From the NCBI RefSeq assembly GCF_021596945.1, contig NZ_CP063779.1:127501-191500 (forward strand): a stretch of DNA of 64,000 nucleotides. Reading direction: 5' to 3'. A program made the translations under genes and the position numbers. Every line of letters begins with the position of its first letter. The first letter of the stretch is position 1. Origin of the DNA: Mongoliitalea daihaiensis (GTDB lineage: Bacteria > Bacteroidota > Bacteroidia > Cytophagales > Cyclobacteriaceae). The notes beneath the pieces are model-generated. The model saw nothing but the letters and a program-made list of their open reading frames with translations. It searched no databases and was not told the origin of the DNA. Positions 44,750 to 54,079 of the stretch are shown here, piece by piece.

Positions 44750-45337
44750 TTAGAATGTATAACCAACCGAGACAGTAAATCCACGATTGTAGACATCTAC
44801 ATTAGAATTTTTGAACACAGGCTGCATTCCGTAATTGTAAGACGCCTGCACGTTAAAACTTTTCGCTGGATTGAAACCAACACCTACTACCGCACCAAAA
44901 TCCCTTTCACGAACAGCATTGGTATCGAAACCTACCGTAGATCCAAACAAATCTCCCTCAAATCGGGAAGATTGCAAAAATGATAGCTGTGGACCTGCGA
45001 AAACATTAAACGCACTACCTACATACAAACGAGCCAATACAGGTATATCAACATAACCCAACACCGCCCGGGAATTGGCAAAGTCATTATTTTTCGTGCC
45101 TCTAATAGAATAGTATACTCCAGGTTCTACCGCCAAAAAAGGTAAAATTGGTACTGTTGCATATAAACCTACACTTAATCCCGTTCTATTGGAATAATCA
45201 TCATCCTGAATATCCCCACCTCCAAAAGTAGAAAAGTTGACACCTCCACGGACACCTATACCTAATCTGCTCTGATCCTGCGCTTGCACAGCAAGTACAC
45301 TAAAAACAAATGCACATACTAATAATAACTTTTTCAT
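44750..45337 (-). CDS. PorT-family outer-membrane beta-barrel protein
   Basis: A 195-residue protein with signal peptide (MKKLLLVCAFVFSVLAVQAQ), then GIGVRGGVNFSTFGGGD and a barrel with the C-terminal aromatic F (YTF). It is a paralogue of the 40549 protein. Both are monocistronic. Role unknown; such proteins often are structural or part of surface complexes. Confidence 0.82.
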   Translation of the reverse strand: MKKLLLVCAFVFSVLAVQAQDQSRLGIGVRGGVNFSTFGGGDIQDDDYSNRTGLSVGLYATVPILPFLAVEPGVYYSIRGTKNNDFANSRAVLGYVDIPVLARLYVGSAFNVFAGPQLSFLQSSRFEGDLFGSTVGFDTNAVRERDFGAVVGVGFNPAKSFNVQASYNYGMQPVFKNSNVDVYNRGFTVSVGYTF

Positions 45338-45432
45338 AGTATAAATAATAGTTGGTTATGACTTATATATATCCAATACCATGCCAACATATAACTTATA
45401 CTATAAATAAATAAATTATATTTATATCCCAA

Positions 45433-46503
45433 TTAAACTACTACCTTGTCTATGTAGCTAGAGTTCAAAATGCCCAGAGCTCCCATATACTTTAAATCAA
45501 ATTTGATCGTATCTCCTACTGCATAGCCCTTGGGATTGGTACCTATGTTCAAAACAAGCATATCCGAACTAGCTCCCAAAATTTCCAACTCCCCATCCTC
45601 TGCAATCAAGTACTTAGGATCAATATCCAATAATCCAATATCCAAAATAGCGCGGAAAGATGATTTGCCATACAAATCCTCATCAATTTCCAAGACCTCA
45701 CCCTGGGGATTGGCAGCCAAAACACCCGTAGGTAATAAAGGTTTTTCCTGCATTTCAATGATCTCTGCATACAGCTCAAACACATCCCCATGCATGCCTT
45801 CAATCACTTTCTCCTCAAATAGATCCACACCAAAGTATAATGTCTCCCCTATCCTAAAATGATTGACTCCTTTAGGCAATTGCTGATGGAGCATCAAAGG
45901 AATCGTTACAGAAGTACCTGCAGAAACCCACGGAATTTTTTTATTAAACTTGAGCTCAATGATCTGTTTGTACAAACTCAATTGGATCAATTTATCGGTG
46001 GACGGCATTACTCCATTCAAACAATTCAAATTGGTTCCTAAGCCAATGATTTCAATATTGGGCAGGTCAAAAACCTGTGCATAAAAATCCACTAAATGAT
46101 CTCCCATCACGCCTTCCCTCAAATCTCCCGTTTCCACCATAATAATGATTTTATGGGTCTTACACTGTTTCACAGCTTCTTCTGAAATCCAGCGGATAGA
46201 ATTCAGTTCACTATTCAGACTGACATCCGCATAGGTCACCATTTTGGCAACATTACGCTTGGATACAGGCTTGATGTAGACTGTTTGTATTTCCGGATTG
46301 AGCTCCTTGATTTTTGCAAGATTACTGATGCGTGAGTCATGAATTTCCCGAACACCCAAATCAATCAACTCTTTCAAAAATTTCCGGTTTCCACAAAACA
46401 ACTTCGAAACCACTCCCCAAGAGACATCATGCTTTTCAAACATCCCTCGCAAGAATTTAAAATTCTCTGATAGTTTTTGCCTATGTAAAGTCAGATATGC
46501 CAT
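45433..46503 (-). CDS. Ornithine/alanine racemase-like PLP enzyme
   Basis: A 356-residue PLP-dependent enzyme of the alanine racemase N-terminal (fold III) class, in the ornithine-racemase/YhfX-like group. The PLP lysine is in VVSKLFCG (Lys34) and the barrel end is GASSDMLVLNIG. The N-terminal barrel is followed by a short beta domain. It likely racemises a basic or small amino acid, substrate open. A GNAT and a sodium:solute symporter lie ~520 bases upstream on the same strand; whether they form one unit is unclear because of the gap. Confidence 0.85.
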   Translation of the reverse strand: MAYLTLHRQKLSENFKFLRGMFEKHDVSWGVVSKLFCGNRKFLKELIDLGVREIHDSRISNLAKIKELNPEIQTVYIKPVSKRNVAKMVTYADVSLNSELNSIRWISEEAVKQCKTHKIIIMVETGDLREGVMGDHLVDFYAQVFDLPNIEIIGLGTNLNCLNGVMPSTDKLIQLSLYKQIIELKFNKKIPWVSAGTSVTIPLMLHQQLPKGVNHFRIGETLYFGVDLFEEKVIEGMHGDVFELYAEIIEMQEKPLLPTGVLAANPQGEVLEIDEDLYGKSSFRAILDIGLLDIDPKYLIAEDGELEILGASSDMLVLNIGTNPKGYAVGDTIKFDLKYMGALGILNSSYIDKVVV

Positions 46504-47024
46504 TTTTAGTTGTTCGTTTAGTAGTCACTTGTAGTTTACGTTGTACCCTACTTTGTACCAAGTAGGGTTTTGGGTGGTAGAAACGAGAAGCGAGACTTGC
46601 CTGCTGCAAGCAGGAGAAGAGAAATTAAACTACAGTCTCGGTCTTGAAAATACTTGACACTTTTTTCATTGTTTTTCTTTTGTCTCCAATGCTTTTGCTT
46701 CTTTCTAGATGGATAAATCCCAATCCTTACAGTTTTCAAAGATATATCCCTTTGATTTGATGTGTTTTATAACGTTCCATGATAGTGGGTTAAAACCTAC
46801 GTATATGAATTAGGAGATACTCATGTTTTCCCAAGTTAAAACCCTGGGTAATGGCTGGAGCTAACTAGTTGATTCTTAATTTTTCTCTTTGGGTACAAAT
46901 TTTTCAATGCGAATTTTTCTGCGTTTTCCGTGTATTCTGTGAGCTTGGTCTCTTGTTTCTTGATTCTTGGCTCTTGGTTCTACTCTCGTTTCTCGCTTCT
47001 CGCTCCTGCTTGAGGCAGGCAAGT
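46504..47024. other. Gene-free stretch with inverted dispersed repeat
   Basis: No convincing gene. Bases 46581-46622 (AACGAGAAGCGAGACTTGCC) and 46985-47026 hold the same ~40-base sequence in opposite orientation, each with the TGCCTGC...GCAGG palindrome. The rest is T-rich. Confidence 0.6.
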
Positions 47025-47474
47025 CTAAACTCTTCCTTTGGTAAGTCTCATCTCCAAATACTTATTCGTAAACCCTAAAGACTCATACAGTCCTTTGGCA
47101 GGGTTATCCGGTTCTACGTGAAGGGCGATATCTCCTTGGGCTAAGTCAATAGCTGTTTGCATTAATTTTTTACCAACGCCTTTTCCCCGTTGAGAGCTGT
47201 CAACTGCGATATATACCAGAATATTTTCAGGAATATAGCCAGACATCCCTGTTTTGTTGACGATTACTGCCCCTACTACCGCTTGGTTTTCTCTCGCCAT
47301 CACTACAAATCCACCTTTATCTACTGCTTGATCCAATGCATAATCCAAACATTTCATGATATGCTCATGCGGATCTCCATATTTTTCTAAGTGAACAAAT
47401 AGAAAATCTGCAATTTCTTTTTTCTGTAAATAGGTAGCTTGATCCATTGCGGATAGCGTTTCTATACTAGGCAT
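47025..47474 (-). CDS. GNAT-family N-acetyltransferase
   Basis: A 149-residue acetyltransferase. The acetyl-CoA loop SSQRGKGVGKKLM and the C-terminal LYESLGF are the family signatures. I chose ATG 47474 (MPSIETLSAMD) over the upstream start at 47516: it overlaps the symporter stop by 8 bases instead of 50. It is co-transcribed with the symporter, so it may act on the imported compound. Confidence 0.85.
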   Translation of the reverse strand: MPSIETLSAMDQATYLQKKEIADFLFVHLEKYGDPHEHIMKCLDYALDQAVDKGGFVVMARENQAVVGAVIVNKTGMSGYIPENILVYIAVDSSQRGKGVGKKLMQTAIDLAQGDIALHVEPDNPAKGLYESLGFTNKYLEMRLTKGRV

Positions 47475-48909
47475 ATTTTGTAATTTTATTTTGTTTATAA
47501 TCTCTATTAAATACACTTACAAGCAAATACATTGCTAAAGAGGCCAATACTCCGAAAAAATTTGGGTCTAAGCCCCATAAAAGCTCCCAACCTAACAAAC
47601 CCAACCCAGCTGTAACCACCCCTCCTGTCAGCATGGCAAATACAGCAGCCAAGGGATTTCTATGGATAGTAAAGAGTCCAAATAAAATCGGCACCAACAG
47701 ACCCGACACCATAAATGCATAGCTATACAACATCAAGTCCAATACATTGGTCATGTGTAAGGCTACTACAAGTGCGATTACTCCTAAAATTAAGGTAAAT
47801 AACTGACTGTACCGAATTTGGGCCTGTTCGGACTTCGGTTGCAACCATGAACCAAAGATATCGGTGCTAAGATTTCCCGATGCTGCCATCAAACAAGAGT
47901 CAGCTGTGGATAGCACTGCCGAAAAATAGGCCGCCATCATCAATCCCAAAATGCCCGGCGGTAAAATTGTTCTTAATAGGATTGGTAAACCCATTTCAGG
48001 ATCCATCACATCCAAATCGATGATCAGCATTCCTTGCTCAAAGGCCACTTTGGACAATAATCCCAAGGATACACCCATAAAAGCCATGATAGGCCACTCA
48101 AAAAGACCTGCAATAAACCAGGCTTTCTTGGCTGAGGCTACATCCCTGCTTGCAAATATCCGCTGATATAGGGTCATCCCAATAAACCAAATGGGAATGA
48201 TGGTAATACCCCAGTTAGCCAAATCCTGCCAGCGAAGATTGGTCAACGAAAAATAAGCATCCGGTAAGGTGGCCTGTATTTGTTCCCAACCACCCACATA
48301 AAAGTAGGCTACCGGCAAACCGATAAAAATAAAACCCAGCATTAGAATAATCCACTGTACAGTGTCAGTGTAAATTACAGCCTTTAAGCCTCCTAGCACG
48401 GTATAAACCACTGCTATGACACCCATTAAGACCAAGGCCTCTGTCAAACCCAGTGTTAGAAATGTCCCTGAGGCCAATTTTGCACCCGCCAACAACTGAG
48501 AAGACGTAAAACCGAGATATCCTATCAACGAGATAATAGCTGCAATAACCCCTACCTTTTTGTCAAATAGATATTCGAAGATCTGAGGAAAGGTGTAAAA
48601 GTTTGCAAAAGCAGGATCACTCTTCACTCGAGGAATCAAAAAAACTGCTGCCAACCAGGCGCCCAAAAGCCCTGTAAACAACATCCAACTACCCGAAAGG
48701 CCCATTACAAAGCCCAATCCTCCCAACCCAACAGAGAAGCCTCCACCTACATCAGTAGCTACAACGGACAATCCAATATGCCAGCTCCCAATATTCCTTC
48801 CTCCTACGTAGTAATCGTCCTGATTTTTATTTTGGCGCATGAAGTAATACCCTACGCCTAACATCAGTACCATGTACCCGACAAATATGCCGAGGTCAAT
48901 GTAATGCAT
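47467..48909 (-). CDS. Sodium:solute symporter (SSS family)
   Basis: A 480-residue permease with about 13 membrane helices. NKNQDDYYVGGRNIGSWHIG after helix 1 is the family signature, and GLSVVATDVGGG the unwound helix with sodium ligands. The genes for GNAT and PLP racemase follow, hinting at uptake of an amino acid or peptide, though solute identity is not readable. A -7-like TAAATTTG is seen about 50 bases upstream (48964-48957, minus). Confidence 0.9.
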   Translation of the reverse strand: MHYIDLGIFVGYMVLMLGVGYYFMRQNKNQDDYYVGGRNIGSWHIGLSVVATDVGGGFSVGLGGLGFVMGLSGSWMLFTGLLGAWLAAVFLIPRVKSDPAFANFYTFPQIFEYLFDKKVGVIAAIISLIGYLGFTSSQLLAGAKLASGTFLTLGLTEALVLMGVIAVVYTVLGGLKAVIYTDTVQWIILMLGFIFIGLPVAYFYVGGWEQIQATLPDAYFSLTNLRWQDLANWGITIIPIWFIGMTLYQRIFASRDVASAKKAWFIAGLFEWPIMAFMGVSLGLLSKVAFEQGMLIIDLDVMDPEMGLPILLRTILPPGILGLMMAAYFSAVLSTADSCLMAASGNLSTDIFGSWLQPKSEQAQIRYSQLFTLILGVIALVVALHMTNVLDLMLYSYAFMVSGLLVPILFGLFTIHRNPLAAVFAMLTGGVVTAGLGLLGWELLWGLDPNFFGVLASLAMYLLVSVFNRDYKQNKITKYA

Positions 48910-49137
48910 GTTTTTCTAGATAAAATAAAACAAAATTTTTAATTGATATAATATTTCAAATTTACAAAAATAAAATTTTGTTTAAAAGCATGAAACCGTA
49001 AAATAAAACCTTTTCTAAAAACTCGTATCCTTATATTTTTATAGTATTTACATTTCTAGCTCCTAAATTAATGCATTAAAAATCTAGAAATTTTTAACAG
49101 AACAACACTTATCTGCAAACTCTTAAGGGAATTACCA

Positions 49138-50299
49138 TTATTCAAGAGAGAATCTAATCACTATCGGATTGTCATCCCTATCCACCTGATTCACATCCAC
49201 ATATCTCAACAGGGGATGATCCTTAGCTAATTTCCCTTCCTCTTTCAATCGGTGATACACACTTGGGAAAATATAGCAATAAAAATAGGAACCGCTAGTA
49301 GCTACGATTTTTACTCGAAAATCAGATTGTTTCCCGATTGAAATAATTCGTTCTTCTTCTTTATCAACCAATGCATGATAGTAAAATTCCCCACCTAGAA
49401 ATTGAAAATAAAGATGCTTTTCAGTTTCTGAGAAATTAGTTAAAAACTTAAAGGAATTGTTGGTTAAAAACTCAACTTCATTTCCACGATAGGACTTCAA
49501 TTCCTCATTGCTTGGAAAATTTGAAGAAAACAGAAAGTCATACGCAGGCTTGACTCCTTCTTTCGTAAGGCTATACACAGTAGAAGTGCCTAAAATTGGA
49601 GACAGCAGGAACTCACCCTCACGAGCAGAAGGATAAAATCGATCATCAATTGGAGCCCCAAACTGAAATGGAATAAAATATTCTACGGTGTCTGATGCTT
49701 TCCTAATCAAATGATACTTATTGTATGCTGTGATTTGAATCATGTCCTTTCGCTGCTCCGATGGGATAGGAGTCCATAGGTAATAGACATCATTGATACT
49801 CACATGGTGAATGTAATTGATATCCCCTTTTATCCCATCCAAGGAAATAGTTTCCAAAAAATCCAAGCTTATCAAATCAAATACCTGAATGGTTTTCAAC
49901 TCAAAGATTTCAATGGTGTTCTTTTTAAAATTCACAAACACATCGGTCATATGTTAGGTATTCATTCGGACCTTGACCTTTCTTATCTAAAACACGAAGG
50001 ATATTCCCATGTTGATCAAAAATGACTGCCTTCCTTAAAGTCAAGTCTATGGTTACAATGATCTGCTCATCCGGTGAAACAAAGACTTTATCCAACCTAG
50101 AAAGAATGGATTCATCGGTAGTTTCCAAATAGATAACTTCCTCTACCGTTATAGTAGACGGCCATTGAAATTCAATCTTTGGATCAACACTCAATAAAAC
50201 CGAAGGGATTTTCTTGCCTAAAAACTCCTCACTTGCCTGTTTTTGAGCACAAGAAATTGTCATGTGCAACAAACAAAAAAATAAAACTAGATTTTTCAT
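49138..50299 (-). pseudogene. Six-bladed beta-propeller lipoprotein, frameshifted
   Basis: Two adjacent frames together form one protein. The first, from 50299, has a lipoprotein signal (MKNLVLFFCLLHMTISCAQ) and ends in a shifted tail after GQGPNEYLT. The second, from 49950, resumes MTDVFVNFKKNTIEIFE. In the 6-bladed propeller lipoproteins of Bacteroidota GQGPxEY is followed by just such a strand, so a one-base insertion near 49945-49955 explains the break. Whole length would be about 385 residues, normal for the family. It stands after sdhB with its own terminator between. Confidence 0.8.
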
Positions 50300-50329
50300 G
50301 TTGACTTACAATCCTTAAAAATTCAAAAA

Positions 50330-50359
50330 ACACAAAAGCCAGCAATGATGCTGGCTTTT
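50330..50359 (-). terminator. Intrinsic terminator of the sdh operon
   Basis: AAAAGCCAGC pairs perfectly with GCTGGCTTTT around a 6-base loop; T-rich tail on the minus strand. It lies 26 bases after the sdhB stop. Confidence 0.88.
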
Positions 50360-50384
50360 GACTTAATAATTAATTGCTAAATTG

Positions 50385-51137
50385 TTATACCAACTCTGTA
50401 TTGCTCACCACAGCAGAGAAATACTCTCTGTTCATACGGGCAATATTGGTAATAGAAATGCCTTTTGGACACTGCGCCTCGCAGGCACCTGTGTTGGTAC
50501 ATGCTCCAAAGCCTTCTGAATCCATTTGAGCTACCATTTTCTCTGCTCTGCGCTTACGCTCTACTTGTCCCTGAGGCAATAAAGCCAGTTGGGAAACTTT
50601 CGCAGAAGTAAACAACATGGCAGATGCGTTTTTACAAGCGGCTACGCAAGCTCCGCAACCGATACACTGAGCTGCATCCATCGCTAAGTCTGCGATCGTC
50701 TTAGGAATTGGAATCTCATTGGCATCAGGCACACCACCGGTGTTGACGGATACATAACCACCTGCTTGGATGATTCTGTCAAATGCAGAACGGTCTACGA
50801 CCAAGTCCTTCATCACAGGGAAGGCTTTTGCTCTCCATGGCTCGATCGTGATGGTTTCTCCATCACTGAAGGAACGCATGTGCAATTGGCAAGTAGTGGT
50901 CTGTAGTGGCCCGTGGGGATTTCCGTTGATGTACAAGGAACACATCCCACAGATACCTTCTCTACAGTCGTGATCAAAGTGAACTGGATCTTCACCTTTC
51001 TCAGATAATTGCTCATTCAATACATCCAACATTTCCAAAAACGACATGTCTTTTGAAATACCGGATACTTTATATTCTTTGAATCCTCCCTTATCGGAAT
51101 TATTCTTTTGTCTCCAAATTTTTAATGTTAAATTCAT
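50385..51137 (-). CDS. sdhB: Succinate dehydrogenase/fumarate reductase iron-sulfur subunit
   Basis: A 250-residue SdhB. The [2Fe-2S] motif [19 protein letters not shown] is near residues 58-76, with the fourth cysteine in TTTCQLH. The second domain has [15 protein letters not shown] and [15 protein letters not shown] for [4Fe-4S] and [3Fe-4S]. It passes electrons from SdhA to the quinone site at SdhC. It starts 27 bases after sdhA. Class fits the Bacteroidota type B complex with one cytochrome subunit. Confidence 0.97.
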   Translation of the reverse strand: MNLTLKIWRQKNNSDKGGFKEYKVSGISKDMSFLEMLDVLNEQLSEKGEDPVHFDHDCREGICGMCSLYINGNPHGPLQTTTCQLHMRSFSDGETITIEPWRAKAFPVMKDLVVDRSAFDRIIQAGGYVSVNTGGVPDANEIPIPKTIADLAMDAAQCIGCGACVAACKNASAMLFTSAKVSQLALLPQGQVERKRRAEKMVAQMDSEGFGACTNTGACEAQCPKGISITNIARMNREYFSAVVSNTELV

Positions 51138-51164
51138 GGCTCTTACGAGTTTAAATTGGGTTGA

Positions 51165-53099
51165 TTACTTGTAACTTCTTTGGGTCAACTTCACATTTTC
51201 AAACACAAGAGGCTCCTTGTGTAATTCCTCCTCTTGTCCCTCTCCCATGTACTTCCATGCTGCCACGTAAGCATAGTTCTCGTCATCTCTCAAGGCTTCG
51301 CCTTCAGGAGTCTGATACTCTTCTCTAAAGTGACCTCCACAGGATTCATTTCTGCTCAAGGCATCATCCACCATCAATTCACCCAATTCGATGAAATCAG
51401 CAACTCTGTGAGCTTTTTCCAAGGATTGATTCAATTCATCGCCTCCACCAAGTACATTGACATTGGACCAGAATTCAGCCTTTAAATCTTTGATCATCTG
51501 CTTGGCCTTTTTCAAACCTTCTTCATTTCTAGCCATACCACAGTAATTCCACATGATTTTACCTAAGCGCTTGTGGAAATGATCTACTGTCTTTTCTCCT
51601 TTGATGGTTAATAACTTTTGGATACGATCCTGAACTTCTTTTTCGGCCTTTTTGAATTCCGGATGATCCGTAGAAACTTTTTCATAAGGCGTTTGAGCCA
51701 GATAGTCACCAATAGTGTACGGAATTACAAAATACCCATCCGCCAAGCCTTGCATCAAAGCAGAAGCTCCTAATCTGTTGGCTCCATGATCAGAGAAGTT
51801 TGCCTCACCCAACGCATACAAACCTGGTACTGTCGTCATCAAATTATAATCTACCCACAAACCACCCATGGTATAGTGTACCGCAGGATAAATCATCATT
51901 GGCATTTCGTAAGGATCTTCACCGGTGATTTGCTTGTACATGTCAAACAAGTTGCCGTATTTTCCTTCGATAGTTTTTCTGCCATCACGCTTGATCGCAT
52001 CACGGAAATCCAAGAATACAGCCTCACCCGTTTCGTTAACTCCTCTGCCTTCATCGCACACGTATTTCGCATTTCTGGAAGCTACATCACGAGGTACCAA
52101 GTTACCAAACGAAGGATATTTTCTTTCCAAGAAATAATCCCTGTCTGATTCAGGAATATCATTGGCTTTGATTTGACCTTTTCTAAGTTTTTCTGCTACT
52201 TCTACAGTTGCTGGAACCCATACTCTACCATCATTTCTTAAAGACTCGGACATCAAAGTCAACTTGGACTGATGATCGCCTGATACAGGGATACATGTTG
52301 GGTGAATTTGGGTAAAGCAAGGATTTGCCATGTAAGCACCTTTTTTGTGTGCTCTCCAAGCAGCCGTCACATTAGAACCCATCGCATTGGTGGAAAGGAA
52401 GAATACGTTACCATATCCACCTGTACATAACAACACTGCGTGAGCACTGTGGGATTCCAAAGCACCTGTGATCAAGTTTCGGGTGATAATACCACGTGCT
52501 TTACCATCCACAGTTACCACATCCATCATTTCGGTACGTGGATATAATTTAACCTTACCATTGGCTACTTGCCTAGAAAGTGCAGAATAAGCACCCAACA
52601 ACAATTGCTGTCCGGTTTGGCCTCTTGCATAGAATGTACGGGAAACCTGTGCGCCACCGAATGAACGGTTGGCCAACAAACCTCCGTACTCTCTTGCAAA
52701 GGGTACACCTTGCGCCACACATTGGTCGATGATGCTTACAGATACTTCGGCAAGACGATATACGTTGCCTTCTCTTGCTCTGTAATCACCACCTTTGACG
52801 GTATCGTAGAATAGACGATATACGGAATCGCCATCATTTTGATAATTTTTAGCCGCATTGATCCCGCCTTGAGCTGCAATAGAGTGCGCTCTTCTCGGGC
52901 TATCTTGAAAACAAAATGCTTTGACATTGTAACCTAACTCTGCAAGGGAAGCCGCCGCAGAAGCACCTGCAAGACCAGTTCCCACTACGATCACTTCATA
53001 CTTCCTCTTGTTGGCCGGGTTGACCAACTTCACGTTGAACTTATGTTTGGTCCACTTTTCTCCAATGGGACCAGCAGGTATTTTAGAATCCAGTATCAT
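51165..53099 (-). CDS. sdhA: Succinate dehydrogenase/fumarate reductase flavoprotein subunit
   Basis: A 644-residue flavoprotein. The FAD motif [17 protein letters not shown] is near residues 41-57, the covalent FAD histidine in [14 protein letters not shown], and the catalytic region HPTCIP and [11 protein letters not shown]-like CDEGRGVN follow. Full length for the family. It is the second gene of the sdhCAB operon and oxidises succinate (or reduces fumarate). Confidence 0.97.
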   Translation of the reverse strand: MILDSKIPAGPIGEKWTKHKFNVKLVNPANKRKYEVIVVGTGLAGASAAASLAELGYNVKAFCFQDSPRRAHSIAAQGGINAAKNYQNDGDSVYRLFYDTVKGGDYRAREGNVYRLAEVSVSIIDQCVAQGVPFAREYGGLLANRSFGGAQVSRTFYARGQTGQQLLLGAYSALSRQVANGKVKLYPRTEMMDVVTVDGKARGIITRNLITGALESHSAHAVLLCTGGYGNVFFLSTNAMGSNVTAAWRAHKKGAYMANPCFTQIHPTCIPVSGDHQSKLTLMSESLRNDGRVWVPATVEVAEKLRKGQIKANDIPESDRDYFLERKYPSFGNLVPRDVASRNAKYVCDEGRGVNETGEAVFLDFRDAIKRDGRKTIEGKYGNLFDMYKQITGEDPYEMPMMIYPAVHYTMGGLWVDYNLMTTVPGLYALGEANFSDHGANRLGASALMQGLADGYFVIPYTIGDYLAQTPYEKVSTDHPEFKKAEKEVQDRIQKLLTIKGEKTVDHFHKRLGKIMWNYCGMARNEEGLKKAKQMIKDLKAEFWSNVNVLGGGDELNQSLEKAHRVADFIELGELMVDDALSRNESCGGHFREEYQTPEGEALRDDENYAYVAAWKYMGEGQEEELHKEPLVFENVKLTQRSYK

Positions 53100-53136
53100 T
53101 TTACTATGATTTAATTACTAATCTTCAAACTAATTA

Positions 53137-53820
53137 CTACAAGCTTTGAATATACATGACTATCGGTATCAAAGCGAACAAGGCAGGGATCAAAATGGAA
53201 AAACCAGCTCCAACCTTTTGAATCAATGGTGAGTATTTCACATGATTCAAGCCAAGTGTCTGAAATGCACTTGCAAACCCATGGGATAAATGAAAAGCCA
53301 AAAAGCCCATAGAAATCACATATACCAACACATAAATAATGTTGGAATAAGACGCAGCTACGATTGCATAGATGTCATCGAAACTTTCTCCATCGATTAA
53401 AGTCGTTGGTAGTGTGCCAAACTTGGCTTCGTACCAAAACCCTCTTAAATGCACGATCAAGAAGATTAAAATAACGGTACCCAAAACACCCATGTTTCTG
53501 GATGCCCATGTACTGCTTTTTCCTTCTTTACTCATAGCATAACCTACTGGTCTCGACTTTTTATTGTGTTGAGTAAGTAGGATGGAGTAAATAATGTGGA
53601 TGAGAATGAATGCAAAGTTACCAATAGAAACAACTTTGATGAAAGGATTGTTAGCCATGGTATGTGCATATACATTGAAAGATTCTCCATTGTCAGGTAA
53701 GAGTAGCTGCAAATTACCAGCTAAATGCACTACCAAGAACAAAATGAGAAACAAACCGGTTAGAGCCATTAATAATTTACGGCCTAGTGTACTACTTAAG
53801 GTTTTTGATACCCAACTCAT
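53137..53820 (-). CDS. sdhC: Succinate dehydrogenase cytochrome b subunit
   Basis: A 227-residue membrane subunit with five helices. Candidate haem-axial histidines lie in FLVVHLAGNLQ, ILIHIIYS, FLIVHLRGFW and FLAFHLSHGFASAF. This single-subunit five-helix type is the type B (FrdC-like) succinate:quinone reductase. It leads the operon; its promoter is predicted at 53869-53900. Confidence 0.95.
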   Translation of the reverse strand: MSWVSKTLSSTLGRKLLMALTGLFLILFLVVHLAGNLQLLLPDNGESFNVYAHTMANNPFIKVVSIGNFAFILIHIIYSILLTQHNKKSRPVGYAMSKEGKSSTWASRNMGVLGTVILIFLIVHLRGFWYEAKFGTLPTTLIDGESFDDIYAIVAASYSNIIYVLVYVISMGFLAFHLSHGFASAFQTLGLNHVKYSPLIQKVGAGFSILIPALFALIPIVMYIQSL

Positions 53821-53868
53821 ATGTGTTTTTCTTAAACGTTCGATTGATTTAGTTTAAAACTTTGATGC

Positions 53869-53900
53869 CAAATTTACATCTGCAAAAATTAGCAAACAAA
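53869..53900 (-). promoter_or_regulatory. sdhCAB promoter (-33/-7 type)
   Basis: On the minus strand TTTG at 53900-53897 and TAAATTTG at 53876-53869 are separated by 20 bases, a good match to the Bacteroidota consensus, giving a leader of about 45 bases. Confidence 0.6.
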
Positions 53901-54079
53901 GCTTATTCAATCGGTTCAACTTATTTTAAAACGTTCTAAATAAGTGTTCAAACAAGTATTTTTTAGGTTTAATTGATACACTTTTAACCAGCTGTTCAAT
54001 TTTATTGTTTGATAAATACTAAATAAATCATCTCGAAATGGTAATTTTCGTATAAATTAAAAGCTGAAAAAAGAAACTC

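Noticed and set aside
46548-46739. 63-codon frame in the gap before GNAT
   Set aside because: Basic low-complexity sequence with no start signal, overlapping dispersed repeat.
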